Source: Macrosoma leucophasiata
Lineage: Eukaryota > Arthropoda > Insecta > Lepidoptera > Hedylidae
DNA length: 64,000 bases
NCBI GenBank assembly: GCA_036365455.1
Contig: JAWQUS010000004.1
Span: forward strand, 6,455,501-6,519,500
Direction: 5' to 3'
Numbering within the stretch: the first letter of the stretch is position 1; every line of letters begins with the position of its first letter. Under the pieces are notes generated by a model. It was not told where the DNA came from, did no database searches, and was given only the letters and a program-made list of their open reading frames with translations. This document shows, one piece after another, positions 56,913 to 64,000 of this stretch. Made by a program: the position numbers and the translations under genes.

Positions 56913-57640
56913 CACAAGACATAATGTTCAACACTGGCGGGTTCAGCGGTAACCGACTAACTTGATCGCTTTTGAACGACCCAATTGACTTTGTTTTGTC
57001 ATTTCATTCCTCATAACAATAAGAAACATTTATTAATTGCGTTGATTACTTTCAGAAGCCTGTCAGAACGTAACCTACGGCGTAAATTCTAATTCTAAGA
57101 TATAAAACATCTAATTAGGCGTAGCATCAAAATTTAGATCCTTTGTTTATTGTTGTATGAATTTAATTAGGTACGTCCGTTGTACGTAAAAATATAATTG
57201 AGATTCCTGCTATTCAGTCCCATTTTCTTTAGAGCCTGTTAGTCCATCGCAAGTCTAATGTGGACTTTCTACAATAAAATAAAGGCAATAAGCAGGGTTC
57301 CAATTGAACATGGACCATAAATGCATCAGCTAAACCAAACAAGTGTCATTCAAATTGAACTACGACATTACATTCACATCGTTTTATATTGCTTGATTGA
57401 CAGTGGATATACGGTTTTATACGTTAGTGGCAAGAAACAGATTTCGACGTAATGCATTTTATGTGAATGCAAATCCATACACCGATATCCGCACCGTCCA
57501 CCCGGAAACCGAATCGAAGTAGAGAGAGCGGGTTAAATCACATGCAACTAACCAAATCTATACATACACACTGAGTTATAGTTCTCATTGAATAATTCAG
57601 CGAAACTTCCTAGACAATATGGCTAAATGAGCCAGGTGTA
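56913..57640. other. no gene recognised
   Basis: Nothing supported beyond AACCGACTAACTTGATCGCT near 56950, which recurs at 57681. Confidence 0.45.
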
Positions 57641-57712
57641 CCGCCGAAGGCAGTACGGTCATCAAGAGTTCCTGGGGCATGACCGCTTAACTTGATCGCT
57701 TTGGTCCTTCCT
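57640..57712 (+). repeat. local repeat shared with 58225 and 56950
   Basis: CCGCCGAAGGCAGTACGGTC and ATCAAGAGTTCCTGG resemble TTGCCGAAAGCAATACGGCC and TTCAAGAGTTCCTGG at 58233. The following ACCGCTTAACTTGATCGCTT resembles 56950. It is an unidentified repeat family. Confidence 0.4.
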
Positions 57713-57825
57713 AAAGTTTATGATTTTGTGATTCTGTTTGAAAGTCGTAACGAATTTGTTAAAAGCAATATACAGTGTTTATTAGCAATATTGCTTTCAT
57801 AGACGGCTCGAAAGCCATACCTACT

Positions 57826-57910
57826 TGGAAGTGCCAATATTATAAGCGTAAAAGTAACTTTTTCTGTCTGTTCAAACCGCTTAGCTGACGGTGACGAAAT
57901 TTTACATGGC
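57826..57910 (-). repeat. R2-like repeat fragment
   Basis: CCAATATTATAAGCGTAAAA and GTAACTTTTTCTGTCTGTTC are the reverse of the terminal blocks of the R2-type repeat seen at 14868. Confidence 0.4.
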
Positions 57911-58177
57911 TGTATTTTGAACACTTAAACCTTTCTTAGGGTTCAAACTACTTCCACATTAAGTGTAGAAGAAAATGTGTGTCCCTATTTAGATTGGACA
58001 CACAACACACATCGCGTTGTCGCGGCGTCTGTCCTGAGGGTACGTTAATCGAACGTCTAGGTACACTTCCAGAAGGCGTAGTACTACATTACTATTTTGG
58101 CGTAATATAATAATTATCATAATTTCAGGAAACAGCAATGTACTGCATTGTGACTTACAAATTGATGGCCACCGAGA

Positions 58178-58366
58178 TCAAGATACATAATACGCCCTCT
58201 GGTTTAAGCGGTTAAGTACGGCGGTTGAACATCTTGCCGAAAGCAATACGGCCTTCAAGAGTTCCTGGTTGGGACCGCGGAAGAGCTCGTGTGCAATGGG
58301 TCGCGGATCGATGCAGTGTCGCAGGGCGTCACGGAACAACGCGTCGGCGATCACTCGTGACGACAT
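58178..58366 (-). CDS. unrecognised 62-codon open frame
   Basis: Begins with ATG at 58364-58366 and ends with TGA. It encodes RVIADALFRDALRHCIDP, IAHELFRGPNQELLKAVLL and ARCSTAVLNRLNQRA: an amphipathic, helix-like composition unlike the AT-driven frames nearby, and a GC-richer stretch. Part of its DNA (58233-58262) recurs at 57645-57678, so it is likely inside a repeat. No known domain is recognised; an exon or a transposon remnant are both possible. The plus-strand 90-codon frame over it is taken as a shadow. Confidence 0.25.
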   Translation of the reverse strand: MSSRVIADALFRDALRHCIDPRPIAHELFRGPNQELLKAVLLSARCSTAVLNRLNQRAYYVS

Positions 58367-58369
58367 ATT

Positions 58370-59018
58370 ACGTTGTATGTCGTGTGGACCAAGGATAAGC
58401 GGAAGAGTGTTTAAAATACTCGTATGTTATTATTTGTCTCATCTTCTAAGTTACCTCCTTGTCCTAGTCCTTCAATATGTAATCTCTTACTATGCACCCA
58501 AACATGTAGTCTTAACTTATGTTCCCCAAAGTCAGAACTGATGTGTGAAATATTGTGGTGACAGTTCAATGTACCCGGCTGCTTTATCGCGAGACGTCCA
58601 TCCTGCGCTATAGCTTTTCCTACCGCCCTTTTATTGGAATGGTTTAACGATAAATCGTTATTCAAAAGATACGTGTCATTTGCGATTGAACTAATCATAA
58701 GAACCGGGTCTTCAAATCTGCGCTACCCATTGGTTCGTTTTGTTGCAAATGACACGTTCGTTCGATGACCCGTCATGGTATCGCAAGTCGCGGCGATCCG
58801 AGTGATTGAAACGAACCTAGTGCGAGCCGGTGACATTTATCGAATGAATGAACTGTATCGATCGATTTGGCTTGCTAATTTAAATGAACTGCTGAGCTAT
58901 TACAAAGAACGGGTAGCAACACTTTCATAGGACCAGATTTAGTGAATGACTTTTTCCAATCCTTGGATCAATGAACCAATCAATCAATTGAATGGGTCGA
59001 ACGAACCCTGATTTTTTG
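58370..59018. other. no gene recognised
   Basis: A 95-codon minus frame (58411-58698) has no motif I can identify. Confidence 0.45.
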
Positions 59019-59020
59019 TA

Positions 59021-59096
59021 GTGTCGTTCGTTCGAATGCAAAGAATCATCCTAATACTGATATTAAGATGATTCTTTGCAATTGAACGAACGACAC
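59021..59096. repeat. short foldback (hairpin) element
   Basis: GTGTCGTTCGTTCGAATGCA then AAGAATCATC pairs with GATGATTCTTTGCAATTGAA then CGAACGACAC across a loop of about 15 bases. It resembles a minimal MITE; no clear target duplication. Confidence 0.6.
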
Positions 59097-59525
59097 TTTT
59101 ATCACGGTTTTTATTTTCTTGGAGTAACAGTCGAGATAACAACAGGCAGGCTCCCTTCTCGCTTGCGAGTTTTATTGCCAAAAATACAATATGACAACTG
59201 TTTTGGAGCGATCCAGAATAATCTCGCAAATTTTATTTTTTTAAACTATATAAGTATTAGTGTCCGGCCTGCAATTAAATAACATTAGTAAATCGTAGTA
59301 GACACGCCTACAGTTCGTTACTTAGGCCACGGTCCAATTACAGGCATTAGATATTATGTGTCCGGTGATAAAAGCCAACATATAAACACAGGTTCTGCTG
59401 TACGCCGGATTAAGGCGAGTGCCGGGTGGCTTACGTGAACAGTGTCAGTTGGTAGGGCAGAATTACATATTTGTACATTAAACAACGCTACGAGTATCTC
59501 AAGTTAACTTTTGAATATTATAATA

Positions 59526-59888
59526 ATATCATTGTTATATATTATTTCGCATTAACACATGCTTGTGAAATATATTTTATTTTAAAGAAAAATGGAAAGA
59601 AAAATTTGACTTCAGGCGAGACTCGAACTCGCGGCCTACTGGGAATCTAGTCCAGCCGCTCTTCCAATTGAGCTACTGAAGTCCTGCCCGATTTGTCAAA
59701 TCTTTCCTTCACATTTATTGCATTGCTTTATGGTAGCAGCAGCGCTATCTATTACCAACTATGCTAGTTAGGCAACCGATATAATAGACTTTGCAGTTTA
59801 TTGAATATCGTAAAGAAGTCGCTTTTACCCTTAATAATTGTTTTATATTATTTCGCATTAACACATGCTTGTGAAATATATCATTGTT
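59526..59888 (-). mobile_element. tRNA-headed repeat with terminal direct repeats
   Basis: Flanked by ATATCATTGTT on both sides (59526-59536, 59878-59888). At each end lies the same block of about 37 bp (TATTATTTCGCATTAACACA then TGCTTGTGAAATAT, near 59543 and 59847). Between them are a T-rich tail, the tRNA-like module on the minus strand (about 59612-59690) and a 190-bp upstream region equal to the spacer of the 55-kb foldback, in continuous order. It helps define the unit from which the 55-kb foldback was built. Confidence 0.65.
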
Positions 59889-60085
59889 TCTAGGACAACA
59901 TATTGCTTTAAGTAATAAAATATATAATAAGTAATAATTATCACAAAGGCAAAACTACTTTGACTTCGGAGATGGCAACGCATATGTATATTATGCATTT
60001 CTATTTTTTATGTAGATGACAATAGGCTGCTGTATTCATTTACATACTATTCACGTGAACATTTTTACCACCAGCATAACATAGA

Positions 60086-60132
60086 GAACCGGCCAAGTTA
60101 GAGTCGGACTCGCGGTGACAGGGTTCCATTTA
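60086..60132 (+). repeat. fragment of an interspersed repeat
   Basis: AGAACCGGCCAAGTTAGAGT and CGGACTCGCGGTGACAGGGT resemble the AGAACCGGCCAAGTGCGAGT block frequent in moth genomes. Short, with no clear ends. Confidence 0.4.
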
Positions 60133-60671
60133 ATTAGTGAATCTTCAATGTCATCAAAAATACCATAGATTCTTTATATGTTTTGCTGTGTTTTGGTGTT
60201 TGCAAAATACCTACTTGAGATATATCCGAAAACTAGTTTTATTTTGTAGGTCGCGAAAACCTAGTTACGTGGGCTTGTTTAAAACTTCATGTCATAAAAA
60301 AATATGTATATTTCTCTTTCAACAATCAACATTACTGACCTATTCAGTCAAGTAACATAACAAGGGCTTCTAAAATAACAATGACTACACCAAAATAAGA
60401 TACCCGATAAACGGACGATAACAACTCAAGCCGCATTATGCAACGATGCAGGTTTATCGTAATCGCATGATTTCCTTCGAAACCCCATAATCTTATCTGA
60501 CAATCGAAGGGAACAAAGATTTGACCGAAACGACAACAATCACTTGACACAATATGCCATTGTTCAATAATTATACTGTCATTACTGACCAAAATAAAAT
60601 GGTCTGCCGAGATAAATGTGTAATTATCTAACTCCATGACCATAAAGCTATTTATTTTAGGAAAATATTTA

Positions 60672-60931
60672 TTTTATGGTTATGGAAGTGGCAAACAAGC
60701 ATGCAGTTCACATTGATGTTAAGTGATGACTGCAGCCTATAGACACCCACACGAAGACGAAGGTCAAAATGCAGGTGCGTTACCACTCCTGAGGCCTAAG
60801 GTGTTATGCCTCTGTGCCGGAAATTACAGGGCCGTACATTACCACCTGACCGGAACACGATAGTGCTGAACGCTACCATTTAGTGGCAAGTAAATTAGGT
60901 AAAGCTCCGTCACTGGAGCTCTACCACCAGT
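60672..60931 (-). repeat. R1 repeat, minus strand
   Basis: From TTATGGTTATGGAAGTGG to CTCTACCACCAGTA with R1 blocks in reverse order. About 20 bp around the GGTGGTGCCTACGCCCGCG segment are deleted. The 60-codon minus frame over it is incidental. Confidence 0.78.
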
Positions 60932-61151
60932 ATTTGTTATCTGACTTATTATTATATCTTTAAAGTTGAACTGGGATGGAATGAGCGAAATAAGATGATT
61001 TACTTTTTTATGAAACTTCAATATAAACCTCGCAGAGCCGCTGTTACGTTAAGTTCTCCGTTGTACAAATGAACAACGAAATAACTTTTTTATGTCAAAA
61101 AGGTTACTTATGGTTATTGTACTATACATTTATACATGAATATAGTATATT

Positions 61152-61330
61152 CTCAGGTTTACGCGAGCTACACTCATTGAAATAAAAACTAGTAGACCAC
61201 ATAAAAACTGATTAAACCACGGGAGCTGATAAGCGACCGAAACGTCGGGTTAATTTAAAATAATCATTTTAATTTAATATACCTAAGCGACATAAATCCG
61301 AAAACTATTTTTATTTCAATGATTATAGAT
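61152..61330 (+). mobile_element. deleted Penelope-like derivative, about 180 bp
   Basis: The 5' end TACGCGAGCTACACTCATTG and AAATAAAAACTAG is joined to the 3' region ACCACGGGAGCTGATAAGCG, ACCGAAACGTCGGG, ending ACTATTTTTATTTCAATGAT. The outer ends (CATTGAAATAAAAA and TTTTTATTTCAATG) are inverted repeats. No coding remains. Confidence 0.65.
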
Positions 61331-62274
61331 TAATGTTTATCAAATATCCCGTAGATGTTCCAGGAAGTTTTCAACGTACACTGCGTAATTTTGTCGTCAA
61401 CGTCAATCAAAGTTATATCGATAACAACTGCATGAACATTGCAATTCAAAAACATGTACTTATTTCTAAAAATGGTCTTAATGTACAGTAAAACTTTATC
61501 AATAGGTACGTGGCTTGAATCTCAAACACATCATTATGCGAACAAACTTTTGTATTACACAAACTAGCCGTAAATCATCTTCACGGGTCATAATGTCCAA
61601 AAACGTACTCACCCTTATTCCGCAATACTTTAGGTCAAGTTATACAACATACCTGCAACAAACAATGGATTACAATTACTCAAACTCAAAACTCAAAAAT
61701 TCATTTAATCACTTGGAAATAATAGAATTTGCTTGTGATAGGTCAAATTACAAATATAAAATTAAAGCGAATAACAACTGATACGTTGATTAATATGTCA
61801 AAGTAAATAAATTAATAATAGTCCAAAAATACTTAATAATAAAAATAGGTATCAACAGAATGTTCCATACTCTCTTTTACAAACGGCAAGATAAGACTAA
61901 ACAAAAAAATATGGGACATTCTTTGTCATTCACTGGCAGAGTTCCAAAGCCCACATTACTGAGAAAATTTAACAATTCATGAGATACCATCAGTCTATCT
62001 TGCAAGTACAAACAAATGGAGGTAGCAAGAAATGGGCGGATCCGAGTGATTACTGAACTGCAGCAAGTATGTACAAAAATGTTATTATAATTAATGCTTT
62101 GGGTAAGGTTAGGCCAGAAGGCCGACCGCCTAACTCAAATGCTTTCGTGATGCTTTCGATTATGACGCCGTCCTGTCAGTTTCGCACCGCCTAACTTTTA
62201 CTTGGAAGTGTATTCTCGTCCGCTTCAGAGCAAAATATTTATTGATGACAAAGGTTTTAAGGTGTTCGCGAGCA
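61331..62274. other. no gene recognised
   Basis: An 88-codon plus frame (61515-61781) has no motif and the composition of the surrounding AT-rich DNA. Confidence 0.45.
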
Positions 62275-62309
62275 CTCTAAGGGCCATACATTACTATCTA
62301 ACCGGAACC

Positions 62310-62545
62310 AGAGAATAGGTAATAATACTACGTATAGAATGGACACTTCGACGTCCCGCCCGATTTCCCCGCCTCACCCAACATCCTCCCCTCTTATGGG
62401 CGACGTTTGGTATTCTTTACGTGCTACGCACACAGTTGCACGTATATACACTGCACACACACAAATACACGTCACTGATTAATGTCTGTGTAATAGAGAC
62501 CTAATTAAGCGTTTTATGGAATTTTGGAGGAGTGTTCGCGTTGTG
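62310..62545 (+). mobile_element. M8 MITE (236 bp) inserted in R1
   Basis: AGAGAATAGGTAATAATACT through GTGTTCGCGTTGTG. Target duplication CCGGAACC / CCGGAACA (62302-62309, 62546-62553), one mismatch. It carries an extra CACACACA segment relative to other copies. Confidence 0.65.
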
Positions 62546-62647
62546 CCGGAACACGATTGTGCTGAGCACCACTTTTTCTTTTATTAATCCAAGTACAGTA
62601 TCCAGCAAAAAATGTTGCACAACAAGCCAACGAAAGAGACAATCGGC

Positions 62648-62800
62648 TAGTTTCGATTTCGTAGAGCGTTATCTCTGCTGCACACTGCCTACGTAAGCAA
62701 TGATAGTCCGGTATTGGTCAAACAAAACTTGATCAAAATGGTCGACGAACGTTACACGTCAGCAACATACACAGCGAGATAGCGCTCTACAGACCCGAAA
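62648..62800. mobile_element. MITE with 33-bp imperfect inverted ends
   Basis: The left end TAGTTTCGATTTCGTAGAGC then GTTATCTCTGCTG is matched by the reverse of the right end, AATTTCGGGTCTGTAGAGC then GCTATCTCGCTG. No coding capacity. Target duplication not resolved. Confidence 0.5.
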
Positions 62801-63105
62801 TTGGTGCCTACTCCCTCGAAGCTCTAACTTGGAACTCTACCACAGTAAAAGTATTACAAATACAATTTTTGAAAGAAAAAAAGGGTGATTACCTTTGCAC
62901 CCACTGGCTTAACCCACTGGTGGGTGGAGGGGTAATTCATATTTACCCGTGCACCCATTGCATCAAGGTTGCAATTAAAATAATAAGCCAAGACTGACAT
63001 TCATTTAGAAATGAACACACTGTGGAACGCTGTCGAACAAAGTTAAGAAATTATCAATATTTTCTAGCATCATAGAAAAGTATCAAAAACATCCAAAAAT
63101 ATATA

Positions 63106-63225
63106 CGTATCTTCACACCAGGTCCATTACGGGGTAGGCAGAGTGTGGACAGACATCCCGACATGACATACCCCCCGTGCCTCATCTAAATTCATCATTC
63201 TCTTCATAAAATATTCACATCAGCA
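63106..63225 (+). repeat. interspersed repeat R3
   Basis: CTTCACACCAGGTCCATTAC, GGGGTAGGCAGAGTGTGGAC and CCCGTGCCTCATCTAAATTC with ATTCTCTTCATA follow the same order as 43505-43640. Confidence 0.5.
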
Positions 63226-63605
63226 AGAGGATAGAGGCATAATATTATAAAATCTATTTCAGTCCCTTATTTCAGTCCAACCAACAAAATTCACGCTGTC
63301 CATATCCCAAACATTTACACAAAATATCAAACAGGTCTATTCAGGAAATGCATTAATAATTTCCACCAGGCAAAGCGCATTGTTGGTACCGTCAACCTCA
63401 AAGGCTAGGCGTGGCAGACCATCCATCACAGCTCGGTCCCCGTGAATTATTATCGCATACGTTATTTATTGTAATCCTAGTTCGATTCCGTGTTCAGATT
63501 TCTCCTGTCATATAGTCCGATGGATGGAGACGTAACGTGTTTTTGGCGCCAGCGCACTGTCATTTTTAGAGCACTATTCGCGTTATAAAAATTCAGCACT
63601 GAGAC

Positions 63606-63822
63606 AAAGAATATGTAATAATACTACGTATAGAATGGACAATTCGACGTCGCGCCCGATTTCTCCGCCTAACCCAACCTCCTACCCTCTTATGGGCGAC
63701 GTTTGGTATTCTCTACGTGCTACGCACACAGGTGCACGTGTAAATACACGTCACTGATTCTCTATGTAATAGAGACCAAATTAAGTGTTTGTATGGAATT
63801 TTGACGGAGTGTCCGCGGTGTG
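63606..63822 (+). mobile_element. M8 MITE (217 bp)
   Basis: AAAGAATATGTAATAATACT to GTGTCCGCGGTGTG. Flanking octamers ACTGAGAC and ACCGTGGG do not match, so the target duplication is lost or the ends are rearranged. Confidence 0.55.
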
Positions 63823-64000
63823 ACCGTGGGATATGCCACCATTTTCATCATGTAGGTATTTTATTTATTTGTGTTCTATATCCCACCAAAAATAATTTCA
63901 TGCAAAGTATTTACAACACGAGATCATGTACATGGATTGCGTTATGAGCCAAGTTTCTAACTTTTCAAGCTCCTACTTCGTTAACTCTATGCCTTCGTCA

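Larger units (their letters stand above)
62278..62852 (-). repeat. R1 repeat, minus strand, broken by two MITEs
   Basis: Pieces of reverse R1: GGGCCATACATTACTATCTA then ACCGGAAC (to 62309), CCGGAACACGATTGTGCTGA then GCACCAC (62546-62572), and TTGGTGCCTACTCCCTCGAA then GCTC...ACTCTACCAC (62801-62845). M8 sits between the first two and another MITE between the last two. Confidence 0.6.

Noticed and set aside
59526..59888. Small LTR retrotransposon (TRIM)
   Set aside because: The 37-bp terminal direct repeats are too short, lack TG...CA ends, and no primer site follows. The 11-bp duplication is also not LTR-like.
1..64000. A novel defence, biosynthetic or signalling system
   Set aside because: No set of adjacent non-transposon genes was found. 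The content is explained by mobile elements plus AT-rich non-coding DNA.

Overview
The window looks like repeat-dense nuclear DNA from an insect, most likely a moth or butterfly. It is AT-rich. It carries an almost complete BEL/Pao LTR retrotransposon, a Penelope-like element with a GIY-YIG endonuclease, a decayed mariner, Helitron-type elements ending in CTAG, several MITE families and tRNA-headed SINEs. One abundant short repeat beginning ACTGGTGGTAG resembles, from memory, the 3' end of the Bombyx BMC1-type LINE. I found no host gene I can name; all convincing coding sequence belongs to transposable elements. The species cannot be fixed from the sequence alone.

Layout. 0-10 kb: copies of the ACTGGTGGTAG repeat (called R1 below), including a head-to-head pair near 5.5-6.1 kb, and a 482-bp TA-flanked MITE at 4.6-5.1 kb. 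9.9-11.9 kb: an unexplained set of locally duplicated segments whose peptide is conserved between two copies, a Helitron, and an unrecognised 108-codon ORF. 12.5-13.5 kb: tRNA-headed SINE sequence and a 220-bp MITE. 15.2-21.4 kb: the BEL/Pao element, with identical 174-bp LTRs and a 5-bp target duplication; its Gag-Pol frame is interrupted by one amber codon between RNase H and integrase. 21-38 kb: mostly non-coding, with scattered repeats and a GC-rich stretch near 36.3-37.2 kb. 40.5-41.2 kb: a 690-bp non-autonomous Helitron. 42.7-48.6 kb: many R1 copies, a mariner with three frameshifts, a three-level nested insertion and a Harbinger-like MITE. 49.6-50.9 kb: RTE-type LINE tails and a Helitron fragment. 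51.0-53.4 kb: the Penelope-like element on the minus strand. 55-60 kb: a perfect 149-bp inverted repeat built from a tRNA-headed repeat, a second copy of that repeat with terminal direct repeats, and a deleted Penelope derivative split by a Helitron. 60.6-64 kb: more R1, a second deleted Penelope derivative, and MITEs nested in R1.

How the parts relate. The window is best read as layers of insertion. R1 copies serve repeatedly as landing sites: for the 8-bp-TSD MITE (twice), for an inverted R1 fragment, and, just beyond one R1 tail, for mariner. The BEL element is the youngest datable insertion because its LTRs are identical by eye. Penelope and its two deletion derivatives share termini and may form an autonomous/non-autonomous set. 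I see no cellular pathway or operon-like system here; the interest lies in transposon structure.
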